This document shows, one piece after another, positions 42,598-53,872 of a stretch of DNA of 64,000 bases (positions within the stretch are counted from its first letter, which is position 1; every line of letters begins with the position of its first letter). Origin of the DNA: Microglena sp. YARC. Lineage: Eukaryota; Chlorophyta; Chlorophyceae; Chlamydomonadales; Chlamydomonadaceae. A program made the translations under genes and the position numbers. The stretch is from the NCBI GenBank assembly GCA_022414725.1, contig CM039467.1, forward strand, positions 9,721,217 to 9,785,216. The letters are read 5' to 3'. The notes under the pieces were generated by a model that saw nothing but the letters and a program-made list of their open reading frames with translations, was not told the origin of the DNA and searched no databases.

Positions 42598-42720
42598 CAA
42601 TTGTTAGGGGTTCAGTTCCTCAATGTTTTTTCTTGTTAAGCCCTTCCTATCACGGTCGGGCAAGTCCCTTTAGCCTATTTGGCCCACCCCTGGACTGTTT
42701 CATACATACATAGTACATAC
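42598..42720 (+). repeat. Dispersed repeat family (also 44,250-44,415 and 55,375-55,500)
   Basis: The block GGGGTTCAGTTC..TCAATG, TTAAGCCCTTCCTATCACGG, GGGCAAGTCCCTTTAGCCTA, TTTGGCC..CCCTGGACTGT recurs in direct orientation near 44,300-44,410 and in inverse orientation at 55,375-55,500. No coding content. Confidence 0.8.
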
Positions 42721-43325
42721 ATGAACTACCCATAGCAGTTTCTAGGAAGCTCCCTTTCCCTGTGCTTGGACCAAACCTGAAGCTAGCCAGTACGTCAGAA
42801 AATTTCCATGATAGGCATTCAAACGCAGCTGAAAGATTTGGTCTTGATCCAGAGGCAGGCTCATGAAGCTGGCTGGAAGCTGCCATGCGTAGCAAAAAAA
42901 TGAGATTTATTGTGCACTCCCACTACAAGCAAGGTCAAAAATATGTAAGGATAGGCAACATGATACCATATGATATCATGTCATCATACAATATCATATG
43001 ATATCATATGATGCCAGCAGTCTGGCTAGGCTAGAGTTACCATTTATATACGATATCATATGATGCAATTTGTATGATATCATACTTGCCTTTGGTCAAA
43101 ATCATATGATTTGCCGATCCATATGCATACATGAACTACGCATAGCAGCTTCTAGGGAGCTCCCTTTCCCTGTGCTTGGACCAAACCTGAAGCTTGCCAG
43201 TGCGTCAGAAAAGTTTCACGATAGGCATGCAAACGCAGCTGAAAGATTTGGTCTTGAACCAGAGGCTGGCTCATGAAGCTGGCTGGAAGCTGCCAGGCGT
43301 AGCAAAAAATATATATTTATTGCGC
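42705..43325 (+). repeat. Direct repeat pair flanking an AT palindrome
   Basis: The ~195-bp block ACATACATGAACTACSCATAG...AAGCTGCCATGCGTAGCAAAA occurs at about 42,715-42,905 and 43,130-43,322 with high identity. Between them, about 42,955-43,118 is made of ATATCATATGATATCAT palindromes. Confidence 0.82.
42955..43118. repeat. AT palindromic element, copy 1
   Basis: This ~165-bp segment of nested ATATCATATGAT palindromes, with conserved islands (CCAGCAGTCTGGCTAGGCT, AATTTGTATGATATCATAC, GCCTTTGGTC), is present in inverse complement at about 46,468-46,632. The two copies face each other across 3.4 kb. Confidence 0.75.
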
Positions 43326-43384
43326 ACTCCCACTACAAGTAAGGTCAAAAAAATGTCTGAGTGCGATGTAGGTCTGTCCAATGG

Positions 43385-44105
43385 ATAAATAAAAGGTAAG
43401 TACATTTCTACAATCAAATCTATATATATAGAGACAGGTGCAATTATATGGACAGGTCAACATACCGGTATATTTATACAGGTCCATCTCTATAGACATG
43501 TCTAGATCTATATACACAAGTCCATTTCTATGGGCACGTATAATTCTACGTAGGCAGGTCTATTTCTATAAAGAGGTCTATATATTTTTAGACAGGTCCA
43601 CCTCTATAGACAGCTCTAGATCTACACATACACGTCCATTTCTATGGGCAGGTATGAGTATACGTAGACAGGTCCATTTCTATGGGCATGTATAATTCTA
43701 TATAGACAGGTCCACTTCTATAGAGAGGTCTGGATATGTTGAGTCTGGTCCACTTCTGTAGACAGTTCTATACTTAACTTTTTCGGTATACTTAGACAGG
43801 TTTATACCTATATAGAAGAGTCTATATAAACGGGTATAAATATGTATATTTAGTGAGACAGGTCCATTTCTATGGGTAGGTATAAGTCTACACAGACAGG
43901 TCCATTCCTATAGGGAGGACTGGATATATTTAGACAGGTCCACTTCTATAGACAGGGCTGTATATATACATACACATATCTATGTAGACAGGTCTAGATC
44001 TATGTAGACATGTCCAGATCTTTGTAGACAGGTCTAGATCTATGTAGAAAGGTCTAGATCTTTGTAGACAGGTCTAGATCTATGTAGCCAGGTCTAGATC
44101 TATGC
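43385..44105. repeat. Degenerate 22-26-bp minisatellite
   Basis: Variations of GTAGACAGGTCTAGATCTAT and GACAGGTCCATTTCTATGGG repeat across about 700 bp. The last 130 bp (43,975-44,105) is a regular 24-bp tandem repeat. No gene. Confidence 0.88.
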
Positions 44106-44154
44106 GGGTCCGCCCCCAGGCTTGGCTGCCCAGGGCAGATGAATCCTATTTGTT

Positions 44155-44345
44155 CAGCAGGGATTGCTTGGGGATTTAGGGTTTAGGGTTCAGTTCATCA
44201 GCAGGGGTTGCTTGGGGGGTTAGGGTTCAGTTCATCAATGCTTTTTCTTGCTACATGATTTTTTGGGATTCAGTTCATCAATGCTTTTTCTTTCTAAACG
44301 ATTGTTTGGGGTTCAGTTCATCAATACCTTTTTCTTTTTAAGCCC
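44155..44345 (+). repeat. Short tandem repeats with two TTTAGGG units
   Basis: Four to five copies of GGTTCAGTTCATCA(ATGCTTTTTCTT) are present. At 44,177-44,192 GGATTTAGGGTTTAGGGTT contains two telomere-type units. Confidence 0.75.
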
Positions 44346-44872
44346 TTCCTATCACGGTTGGGCAAGTCCCTTTAGCCTATTTGGCCTAACCCTGGACTGT
44401 AACATACATACACACAGGGATCAGCTTAGTATACACCCTGGTATCTCAGATTTGTGTAGGCCAGGTTGAGTAGCTACTTGGGCTACTCAAGCCTGATTTT
44501 AAGATTGTTGCATAGCCATCACATGGCAGAGCAAGGAGCACTGACCCCTGGGGGGGCTGAGGGGCAGCACGTCACACTGGGGTCGCACCGAGTCGCTCAA
44601 TTTGTGTCGCGTTGCAAAAACAAAAATAGAGAGCACCCTGATGTCCCTAATTTATCAGCCTGGATATGTCTTCTTAAGCTTCCCACATCCACCGCATTGC
44701 ATTCTGTTCTAAGGAGGGTGGTGTAGGAGTCTTCCCAGCACTCAGACCCAACTCTTTAACCAGAACCCACACCTTTGGCCTACCTTACTAAAGCTACCAG
44801 GATGCTGTCCCTGGAGGAGGCACAAACCCATGAAGCTACCAGGTCACCCACTTTCTGAACTGAGACAAGTCC

Positions 44873-45075
44873 TAGGCCGCGTCGCAAGCGAAGCGGGAAA
44901 TTGGCGGATAATGTAATCGGAGTGGCAGGTAGCAACAGAATGGAGCGGTCCAAAGCCAGTTAGTTAAGAGACAGTCGGCTTACGTGTCAGGCTTCGTGTC
45001 GGTCGCACAATCGTCGGTCGGTCGCACAAACGGACAACGGGGTAACCATGGTGGCTCCCGCCTACCAGAAGGGGG
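44873..45075 (+). repeat. Dispersed repeat, copy 2
   Basis: This is the partner of 42,061-42,250 (see that entry). Its end leads directly into the hairpin-rich tandem array. Confidence 0.5.
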
Positions 45076-45089
45076 GGCTCCGCAAAAAA

Positions 45090-46130
45090 AGAATGGATCA
45101 CAGACAAAGGGAGGCGATCGCTATGATTATGTGGATGCACTGGATGCTGCTGTTACTAGACTCAGTGCATTCAGAGTGGTAGCTATCATCTACACACAAG
45201 ATGCCTTACAGCTGTTCGTTGTCAAGCGATGTTGTTACTGCCAAAGACAGCGAACAGCCTTAAGGCAGCATGAAGCTAAGGGAGATGATAGCTACGAGTA
45301 TATGGATGCACTGAATGCTAGTGTTACTAGGCGCAGTGCATTCAGAGTGGTAGCTATCATCTACCCACAAGATGCCTTACAGCTGTTCGCTGTCAAGCGA
45401 TGTTGATACTGCCAATGACAGCGAACAGCCTTATTGCAGCATGAAGTTAAGGGAGATGACAGCTACGAGTATGTGGATGCAGTGAATACTAGTGTTACTA
45501 GATGCATCCCCGTTCGGAACGGTCTGCCCGTCCAGCGCATACTTACGAGCCGGTTCCCTTTATACCACGTCCTTAGAAGTGTCATTGTGACATATCTTGG
45601 AAGTTGAGATTTGTGTATTCTTTTTATTTACTAGATGCAGTGCATTCAAAGTGGTAGCTATCATCTACCCACAGGCTGACTCACGGCTGTTTGCTGACGA
45701 GCGATGTTGTTACTGCCGAAGACAGTGAACAGCCTTAATGTAGCATGAATTGAAGGGAGATGATTGCTGCGAGTATGTGGATACACTGAATGCTGCTGTT
45801 ACTCGACGCAGTGCAATCAAAGTGGTAGCTATCATCTACCCACAGGCTGACTCACGGCTGTTCGCTGTCAAGCGAGGTTGTTGTTACTGCCAAAGACAGT
45901 GAACAGCCTTAAGGCAGCATGAAGGGGGATGGTAGCTACAAGTATGTGGGTGCACTGAATGCTGCTGTTACTAGACTCAGTGCATTTAAACTGGTAGCTA
46001 TCATCTATCCACAAGCTGACTTATGGCTATTTACTGTCGAGCGAGCGTTGTTGTTACTGCCAAAGACAGTGAACAACCTTAAGGCAGCATGAAGGGGGGT
46101 GGTAGCTACAAGTATGTGGATGCACTGAAT
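45090..46130. repeat. Tandem array of ~170-bp units, each with two inverted repeats
   Basis: About six units are present. Each holds GATGATAGCTAC ... GTAGCTATCATC as one inverted pair, and CAGCTGTTCGCTGTC ... GACAGCGAACAGCC as a second. Open frames of about 140 codons across it are repeat artefacts with no domain. Confidence 0.82.
45508..45632. mobile_element. ~125-bp insertion with 12-bp direct repeats
   Basis: Array sequence TTACTAGATGCA stands on both sides (about 45,496-45,507 and 45,633-45,644) of a non-array segment. The segment begins TCCCCGTTCGGAACGG and ends in a T-rich tract. The length and long target duplication suit a SINE-like or other short retroposed element. Identity unknown. 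Confidence 0.65.
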
Positions 46131-46462
46131 GTTGTTGCTGCCAAAGACGAAGAGCAGGCTTCAGGCAGATGGTAGCTGCCAGTACCCATGCACTCAGTGC
46201 TGTTGCTACTGCCAAAGACGACGAGCAGGCTTCAGGCAGATGGTGGCTATCAATACCCATGCATCAAGTGATGTTGCCACAGCCAAGAAAGCAAGCAGTC
46301 AGAAGGCAGCCTCGAGGCAGATGGTAGCTGTCAGTACCCATGCACTCAGTGCTGTTGCTACTGCCACAGACGACGAGCAGACTTCAGGCGGATGGTAGCT
46401 ATCAGTTTGAATGCACTGAGTGATGTTGCTACAGCCAAGACAGCAAGGCTGCAAGGAGTCTG
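46130..46462. repeat. ~70-bp tandem repeat
   Basis: About five variants of GCCAAAGACGACGAGCAGGC ... TTCAGGCAGATGGTAGCT ... CCCATGCACTCAGTG are present. It adjoins the hairpin array and shares GGTAGCT motifs with it. Confidence 0.8.
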
Positions 46463-46467
46463 TAGTA

Positions 46468-46632
46468 GGGACCAGCATATCATATGATGTCGACCAAAGG
46501 CGAGTATGATATCATATCATCATACAAATTGCATCACATGATATTGTATATTAATGGTAACTTAAGCCTAGTCAGACCGCCGGCATCATATGATATCATA
46601 TGATGACATGATATCATATGATATCATCTAGC
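46468..46632. repeat. AT palindromic element, copy 2 (inverted)
   Basis: This is the reverse complement of 42,955-43,118, with the same conserved islands (GACCAAAGGC, GTATGATATCATAC, AGCCTAGTCAGACCGCCGGC). Confidence 0.75.
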
Positions 46633-46675
46633 CATTCCCAACAGATACCCCATAGCAGAATGGTAAGTTGGTTAC

Positions 46676-47229
46676 TTAATCCATGTAACCGACAGTGCCA
46701 GGCTCCCTGTACCCGATCGCTGAGTCAGCCTCGTAGGAGTTGGAATCAAACAAGAGACTCAGAATCTGTGTCTCCTCCTCTAGAACAACAAACACTACCT
46801 GAAGGAGCACAGCAAACACGAAAGCAGTTGCTGTATATGCCATGGCTCTTAGCACATGCTTGATGAAAGTCGTGGGCGCTTGGCGTCCGGTGCGGGAGGC
46901 CTCCACATCATCAAACTCTTTCTCTGAGGCGGAGGCGGAGGCTTTCACTAAGGCGGAGGGGGAGGCTTTCACTGAGGCTGAGGCTGGGGCAGAGGCGGAG
47001 GCTTTCACTGAGGCGGAGGGGGAGGTGGTATCTTTCACTGGGGCGGTATCGTGGCGATCTGGAGTTCCGAGCGAGGCCTCTTCAAGGGAAGACCTGGTGT
47101 GGGAGACGAAGCTGCTGCTGTCAAGCTGACTCCAACAGGTTGAAACACTGGAACGGCGTGAGATATGAGAGACAGGCTCTGAGTGCTTGTGGGTCTCGTC
47201 AGAGTTGAGGGGCTTGTGGTAGCCCATTT
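46676..47229 (-). CDS. Probable terminal exon, C-terminal membrane segment
   Basis: It starts after ACCCACCTGCAG|AAATGG, an acceptor preceded by a long C tract, in phase 2, and ends at a stop at 46,676-46,678. The peptide begins MGYHKPLNSDETHKHSEPVS. It then has an Ala/Ser/Lys low-complexity repeat (SASVKASASAPASASVKASP). Near the end is one strongly hydrophobic helix (AYTATAFVFAVLLQVVFVVL) followed by an acidic tail, a tail-anchor-like layout. The same frame stays open upstream through the C tract to an ATG at 47,473. An unspliced 265-codon ORF is the alternative. Family not recognised. Confidence 0.5.
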
Positions 47230-47239
47230 CTGCAGGTGG

Positions 47240-47400
47240 GTGGGGTGGGGTGGGGTGGGGGGGCGAGAGCTTGTGGGGTGGGGGTGGGGGGGGGGGGGGG
47301 GGGGGGGGCGAGAGCTTGTAAGAGACAGGGGTGGGGGTGGGGAGGGTGGTGCGAGAGCCTGTGAGATGGGGGGGGGGGGGGGGGGGGGGGGGGCAGTTTT
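47240..47400. repeat. G-rich tract with three GCGAGAGCTTGT copies
   Basis: Runs of up to about 18-20 G are separated by three copies of GGCGAGAGCYTGT. On the minus strand this is a C-rich polypyrimidine stretch immediately upstream of the acceptor at 47,230. No gene. Confidence 0.7.
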
Positions 47401-47479
47401 GGCAGGCCAGGAAGGCAGGGTAGTGAGCAGGCAGGGCAGTGAACGCGCGTGCCATGTAGGGTGAGGAAACCATAAATTG

Positions 47480-48225
47480 CAGGCAGGGGAGAAAGGGAGT
47501 ATGGTTGTGAGCTACTGAGGTTTCAAAAATCGAAGTGTCGTGCGGCACAGGGTGAAGGATCTTCACAGTGCTCTGACCGAGTTTACAAGCAACCCTAATG
47601 GCAGCGACAAAAAACAGCGCAAATTGATAAGCGGTGAAGCTGACGATAGGAGCAGCGAACAGCCTGGCAAAAGTCTACAATTTGGATCGGAATGACGCGA
47701 GTTTCTGAGAGCTCACGTTCTTGGTTCGGAGGCTCGTGAAGTCATTGGTCAAGCTGCGGTCATACGTGGTGTCCAGCAGGGCACCAGGATAATGTAATCA
47801 CGACCACCACCACCACCACCATCGTCATTAACCTATCCCGCACGAATTGTTGCCCAATTCTCGAGCCGTGAAAAGGGTGGAGGGGATCCAGGAATCGGTG
47901 ATAGAAGAGCAGTAGGAGAAGGGTTCCAGCAGGTCGAGTGCCACACGAAGCACAGTCGGAGAAACACGGAAAGGGAGGCTCAGAAACGGCTGGAGATGAT
48001 CAGTTGTTTTGCTTCTTCGCTTAGTAACTCGCTTGTGCCATTTGCTTCCAAGCCCAAGAATGGCTGGAATATATTGCGGATGTGAGGAGTGGGCTTTGCG
48101 CTAAACAAGGGCACCCTCGCCAAGTCGCAAGACGCCACCCTCTTCGAATTCAATTCCGAGGTTTGCATTCAAAAACGAAAGGCCTGCACTGAGAACTGGG
48201 ACGCTTGTCTAAACGACATTATCTG
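47480..48225. other. No gene supported
   Basis: This is mixed-composition DNA with a (CCA)n run near 47,802-47,820. At about 47,708 it has GAGCTCACGTTC, which resembles the gypsy hairpin core. A 62-codon minus-strand frame at 47,980-48,168 has no recognisable domain. Confidence 0.4.
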
Positions 48226-48232
48226 ATTCATC

Positions 48233-48290
48233 GGGGGAGGAGAGGGAGGAGAGGGAGGAGAGGGAGGAGAGGGAGGAGAGGGAAGAATCG
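48233..48290. repeat. 10-bp minisatellite (GGAGAGGGAG)n
   Basis: About five copies. The minus-strand reading (LLPLLPLL) is an artefact. Confidence 0.9.
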
Positions 48291-49290
48291 ATAAAACAGG
48301 GCACAAGACAGCAAGATACCGGACTTAGCCGTTTTCACCGAGAGAAAAAAACATCCATCCCCCCTGCCCCAACCAAGGTGCCATCGAATTAACGCATCTG
48401 CGTCGATTCCAAGAGCTAAGCCGATCACACAGGTAGCAACAAACGCCCAATGGTGGCCTAAGCGGGTAAAGCTAAAACCGTAATGATAAGGTGCCGAAGT
48501 CACTGCACTATGAGCTTACCGAACAAGGCAGGCATTAGAGCAGTCACAGAGTTGCAAATCAAACGAGATTGGTTATACTGAGCTTGTTAGGCTCGAAACA
48601 GAGGTGCTGCTGGTTATTCTCAGTCGACGATTAAGCGAGATGTCGCACACAAGTTCAATGAGAAGGCTCAAGAAGCCCAAATGGCGGTTTGAGGTTAGGT
48701 CGAGGTTTTGAGGTTAGGTCGGGCGTGGGCGGGAGTGGGCGGGCGTGGGGGCCCGGGCCCGGGCCGGCCCGCTTACACCCAGAGGGGCTTACACAACCCA
48801 GACCATTCCCAGAAACGCACGAAACGGGGGAACACCAACCAAATACCCTTTGTCTGACAGGCAGCGGGCCATAGTCTGTTCCGTACTCTGTCGTACTATG
48901 ACTCACCTTCCCGCGTCCTTCACTTGGACCTCTGATTGCGTCTGTATTGTAGCTGAGTTGTCATAGAATTGGTCGGCCCGTATATAGCCAGCGACACCAC
49001 AATACGGCTGGTCGAATTGGCAAAATCGCCTGTCGAAATCTATCATATTGAAGCGGATTAAAGATACAAATGTAGATGAGGCGCTACTCAAACTACAGGC
49101 CAGGGTTCGAAAACCTGTTTTATTGCTGTTTCATAGCGTCAGTCCTCTTAACCGCCCCAGACGATTTGTCTTCCTAAATAAATTTACATTTATAAAAAAG
49201 CAGATAAGGCGCCACTTAAACTACAGTCTATAGGGTTAGAGAACCTGTTATGTTGCTGTTTAATGGTGTTGCATGTACATGATGGGATGA
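48291..49290. other. No gene supported
   Basis: There is a GC-rich block GGGCCCGGGCCCGGGCCGGC at about 48,750. No coding frame with domain character was seen. Confidence 0.4.
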
Positions 49291-49450
49291 GATGGTGGGC
49301 GTGAATGTGTGTGTATGTGTGTGTGTGTATGTGTGTATGTGGGTGGGGTGGGGTGGGTGGGGTGTGAGGTGGGGGGGTGGGGTGGGGGGGATAAGCCATT
49401 ATTCGTCAGGGGGAAAGGTTTTTGTCGGACCGTCCGGTGGAGTGCCTACT

Positions 49451-49508
<58 letters not shown>

Positions 49509-49512
49509 AACC
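49291..49512. repeat. TG/GGGTG tract and (GA)n microsatellite
   Basis: TGTGTGTATG and GGGTGGGGTG repeats run from 49,300 to 49,390. An AG dinucleotide tract lies at about 49,451-49,510. Confidence 0.9.
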
Positions 49513-49726
49513 CTGGTCTTCGAATGTACCGACGAAGCCTTTCTGAATGCAAGAAGAAAATCAGAACCTGATTTCCCAGTCTACGATCAAAATGATTCCC
49601 CAACCTAATCTGATATGCAAATCCAGAATTGGAAGGTCGATCGAGTCATCCCCTGTTTATCCACGAATGTATGAAGATATTGGACGACGTCTTTTTTGAT
49701 AGGAATTATTCGTTTTTAATTGTTTT

Positions 49727-50052
49727 TATCAGCATCAATTGCGGTTCACTTGATCGTTTTATGTCTTGGTGACTACTACTGTACTTCCTTAGAACTAAAG
49801 CTGTAGATAGGAACAGCTTCCCGTAGACTGTGTCATCCTTCATGACACAGTGACAGCTTCCTGGTCCCCTGACACGCGCTGTATGGCCTGTACCCTGATT
49901 AGGTTCCAGGCTTCCGCCCCTTCCACCGCTGGTGTCTTTTGTGGTTCCCCAGTCGCTTTAAACATTCTTGTCTCCGTGTATAGATTGGCGCGTCTGCTTC
50001 ACGCAAGCATCTCTGTCCAGTGTCCACTCTCTGGAGTGTATTCAAGCTGATA
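49727..50052 (+). repeat. 5' LTR of the copia element
   Basis: 326 bp, TATCAGC to GCTGATA, aligned with the 3' LTR over its whole length. Differences are small indels around 49,860-49,960. No TG...CA ends. The sequence right after it (GGTCATTGGGC) is where a primer-binding site should be, but it does not match the usual initiator-methionine tRNA complement. Confidence 0.88.
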
Positions 50053-50307
50053 GGTCATTGGGCTCATCATGGTACCACTGCTTAATGCATCTTCTACGTC
50101 GTCCTCTCCTTGGCTTCTGACTTCATTCTGGAAGTTCCGAAGTCCTGCAATGACGACGAATTTGCTTGATGTTTGCGCGCCAGCGGCCTCTGCTAACGGA
50201 GAGGAGGATCCTTCCGCCATCGTGGAAGTAACCCCCCCCCAATCATTCCTCCATCTTCTCTTCTTTTTCCTCCCCTGCCGTCTGTCGCCTCCTCCCGTCT
50301 GTCGTAG

Positions 50308-50673
50308 ATGACTGTGACGTGCAGACTCAAGTCGGCGACTAGCCTGGACATCGGTGGAGGTTCCCCGTCTTCGTCTGCTCGCGTCCTTGACGTCGCTAAC
50401 ATTTATCCGGTGTTTGAGGCTCTGCCTGCGAACCCGGAGGTTGCCAAGCCGACCAAGCTCCCTGCTGATGTTCCCCTGTCTACGTCGTCTGTGACCCCCT
50501 TTGCTCTGCCCAGCCGACGGTCGGCTACTGGCATGAGCTTGCGCTCTAGTGGCTCTGTGCTACCTTCTGGAGAATTTTTTCGATCAAGCTGGCGGATCGC
50601 CGGCACTACCGTAGGGTTCGCCAGAGGAGAACGACCAAAGCGTCTCTGGACCTGGAGATTCTGGAGGTGGTAG
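50308..50673 (+). pseudogene. Possible Gag remnant of the copia element
   Basis: This 121-codon frame (MTVTCRLKSATSLDIGGGSP...) is in the expected Gag position downstream of the 5' LTR. There is no zinc knuckle or other diagnostic motif, so the assignment is from position only. Confidence 0.3.
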
Positions 50674-51314
50674 GAAGCAGGGGGGTATGGTCAGCACCAC
50701 TACGGGTGCTGCTCCCTCTACCCCCCAACCGGGTGAGTCGAGCGATAGAGGGGGGGACTTGGGATTGACTGATCATCGACGGCGGGATATTAGGACCTTT
50801 ACATGCCTCGGCTCTGCTCTTCGCATCCTTGCGATATATTTTCGAATTCTGCCCTTGCGATTTGCGATTTTCTGCCCTTGCGATTGGCGACTTTCTGCAC
50901 TTTCATCCTCGTCTCCTTTTTTCCCATACCTCAAATCTCGACTTCGCCCTAACGCTTCCCCACCTTCTGTGATCCCAGGTGTCGCAGCGCCGGTCATCGC
51001 CCATGCTGGAGGCCGACGTGGACGCCGTCCTGGCCCTAGTCCAGCGGCCGTGGAGGTTCTTTGGCATGATTTCTTGGTGGATATTTTTCTCTCTTAGGAT
51101 CCTTGGGACCCCAGGGTGCGTTCCGTGGTTCGACAGAGGTCGCGTTCTTTGTCTTACCGTGCCCCTGGTCCTTCCCATAGGTGCCCTCTTTAGGTGTATG
51201 CCTCAGCTACATGGGTTTGTGTTCAAGTGTTTGAGTTCTGATAGGGCTTAGGATTTTTTAGTTAAGTGGTATCGAGTAATGGTTGAAATCGGTTGGAGCT
51301 GTGCATGAATTATC

Positions 51315-51695
51315 TATGGCATACACTGCTCAGCAGAATGCAACTGTGGAGAGGTACAATGGGGTCTTGCAGAACATACGGTAGCTAGGAGTATCCACTT
51401 GGATTCTATGCTAGCTAAGTCTTTTTGGCCCTATGCCTTTATCAGTGCTTGTTACCTACGAAATCGGCTGCCTAATCAGGGTGACAAGACTCCATACGAG
51501 TTGTTCTTTGGGGTTCTACCTGATGTGTCGTTGTTGCGTGTGTTTGGTTGCCCTTGCTATGTCACCTTAGTAAATGGGAAGAATCGCAACAAGCTAGTCG
51601 AAAGGGCGTTATTTGGTAGACTGGTTGGGTATTCCCTGGTGAGTAAGGGTTCTTATATTTGGGTTTCCGATGTTGCGCCAGGTAGTAGAGAGTAG
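51315..51695 (+). pseudogene. Copia integrase fragment, frame-broken
   Basis: AYTAQQNATVERYNGVLQN (51,320-51,380) holds the catalytic-glutamate region of a copia integrase. After a stop/frame change the match resumes as SMLAKSFWPYAFISACYLRN, KTPYELFFGVLPDVSLLRVF, GCPCYVTL and FGRLVGYS, the standard copia integrase C-terminal sequence. Upstream zinc-binding and Asp motifs are not seen. Confidence 0.8.
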
Positions 51696-52246
51696 TGATG
51701 CACTCTCTATATCCAGTTAAGTCTAGACTGTCTTCCTGGGCTCTCCCATTAGTATGGGCCCCCGTGCCCGCTTGCATCCCTCCTGTCATCAAACGGTGAT
51801 ATGTTACGTGTTGCCGGTAATTCCCTACGCCCTTTAGCAACCCCAATTGTTGATGGCTGTCCTGGCTGGGATGTATCCAGATTGCATTCCAGACCGGGGA
51901 CTGATCATGCTGTATTGTGTGTGAAGTTTTAGGGCGGATGGGAGTTGTATTTCCGAATTTTAATTCAGCCGAATCTCAGGTGGTCGCCAGGCCTTCCTCT
52001 GCGCCAAGTTCCGTCGGCGAAGCTCTAGGATTTGGACAGCCTTAGGTCATAGTGGAGCCTGTCATAGGTCCGTTGTCTAATAGTCGCCACCCCCCGTCCA
52101 CCTGTTCGGATGGCTTCAGGCGTTGTTGATCCCTTCGCCTCTTGTCGTCCCTGGTGGTTTACACCGGACAAGGCATTGCGATGATTTAGCTGTCACGTGG
52201 AGTGAGTGATGATCTTGAACACTGGTCTGGCTTTGATACTGCGTAA

Positions 52247-52546
52247 GGCTGGGGTGTTACAGTCTACCCAGGATTCAATGATTTAGAGGCAAAGAATGCC
52301 GGCCTTGTTCAACCAGGCATAAGTGCTGCGCTGGGGGCTTTACTACCGGTTACTGCTGATACTGCTGATACCCGTGCTGCTCATGTACAAGTACACTGCT
52401 TGTACGTGGGAGCATATATTTCTACCTCATCTGAACTAACTTATAAAGCTGCCGTGCTTCCTTCCAACCCTGACAGGGATCAGTGGCTGCTTGCTACGAA
52501 GGATGAGATGGCATCCTTGCATGCCCATGGTAGTCTAAGGGCCTAA
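52247..52546 (+). pseudogene. Copia reverse transcriptase N-terminal fragment
   Basis: An open stretch of about 99 codons ends AAVLPSNPDRDQWLLATKDE, MASLHAHGSL. This is the conserved start of copia reverse transcriptase (W..A...E..SL..N.T). It is cut off by TAA within a small tandem AAGGGCCT repeat, with nothing of the YVDD region downstream. Confidence 0.75.
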
Positions 52547-52559
52547 GGGCCTAAGGGCC

Positions 52560-53872
52560 TAAGGGTAGTCTAGATTGGTGGAGCGTTACGACGCTTTGTT
52601 TAGGCAGCTTCCTTTCAGCTGTCTTTCTTGGTTTTGGTGGAAGGTGGTAATTAATTCAGACCACCGTTATAGCGTCTTGATGGTTTCTGACTCTTAGTTC
52701 CATAGGCAGATGGTTCATTCGGTGGAGCTCATCATAGATTAGCTATTTCTTTTTACTCCACTCTGTTTTTAGATCACCAGCCCCTCAGGTGATTAGGACT
52801 TTTTGTGGAGTGTAGTAGTTGTTTCCATTCGGATTTTCCTGTGAATTGGTGGGCTGGGTAATCTTGCAGTTGTACTTGCAGATGTACCGCCGCTCACCTC
52901 TTTCTTGTTTTTCCGAATGTATTTCATGCGCCCTTTCAATCTACTCTTTGCAGTAAATTCTTTGAAGTCCTTTTTTCTGCGTTTACTATTTCAGGTGGAC
53001 AATAGGTTTTCTGTACTGTGTTTGTACGTCTAAACTTCTATTGTTCATTGAACTATGTTTCCTTTGTTGGTTCCGAGTTTCTTGAAATTTATCTTCGCAT
53101 CCTTTGGATTTTCAGTTGCTGCAGGTTTGGTTTGCTTGTGGTTAGGCGCTTGGTTTGTCTTGAGTGCACAAGTTCTTTGCGGTGCGATACCCACCTCCTA
53201 GAATGTTGTTAGTTAGTGCCGTAGCTGGGGATTTATGATAATTAACTTTCATAAATTTTCTTACTTCCATCTTTGAGTAAGAAGCCGTTCATCATGGTTT
53301 TTTCATCCTAACCTAGTCATGAATTCTATGCTAAGAATAGTTTTGAAGGTAGTGGATTTTTCCATCGACTTTGTTTTTCCATAGTAGACTTAAGTGTACC
53401 CTTGTCTGCGTCCTCTTGTCTGCGTCCTTTAGGCTTTGATTCTCTCGTGTGCTGCTCTCACACGATATTTCGGTCTTCTCTTTCGGTTAAGTTCTCGGTT
53501 CTTTGAGGCACCGTTGTTCCCCTTCCTTTGGTATTAGGATTGATTTCTGTTTGGCCTCCCTGTGATTTTCTGGTTTGGTGCCTACTATTCTGGATGAATA
53601 GTATTTTTGCGCTTACCATGGATGGTTACATTTCCATTTTGGTCTCAGCTCAGCTCGGTATGACCCAAGTTTTTGCTGCTACATTTTCGGAGTACTACAG
53701 TGGTTTTTGGTTCATCCTTTCTCATCCTTTTATTTTAGACAAGGCTTTCTTCTGGTTTCCTGTTTTTCAGCCGTTCCTTAATATTTTTTGTTTGCTACCA
53801 GTTTATCGTTCTCTGACCCTGGTGTCATAGGTGGAGAAGTAGTATTGTATGTCACCTGCGTCATAGGTGGAG
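52560..53872 (+). other. Copia interior without recognisable coding
   Basis: T-rich sequence. A 100-codon plus frame (53,528-53,830) is hydrophobic but has no copia similarity. A short AGGTGGAG purine run directly precedes the 3' LTR and may be the polypurine tract. Confidence 0.4.

Noticed and set aside
44984..45406. 140-codon plus-strand ORF
   Set aside because: It spans two units of the hairpin array and its second half repeats the first; no domain.
48655..48970. Overlapping short ORFs on both strands
   Set aside because: Pro/Gly-rich frames caused by the GGGCCC block; no motif or splice context.
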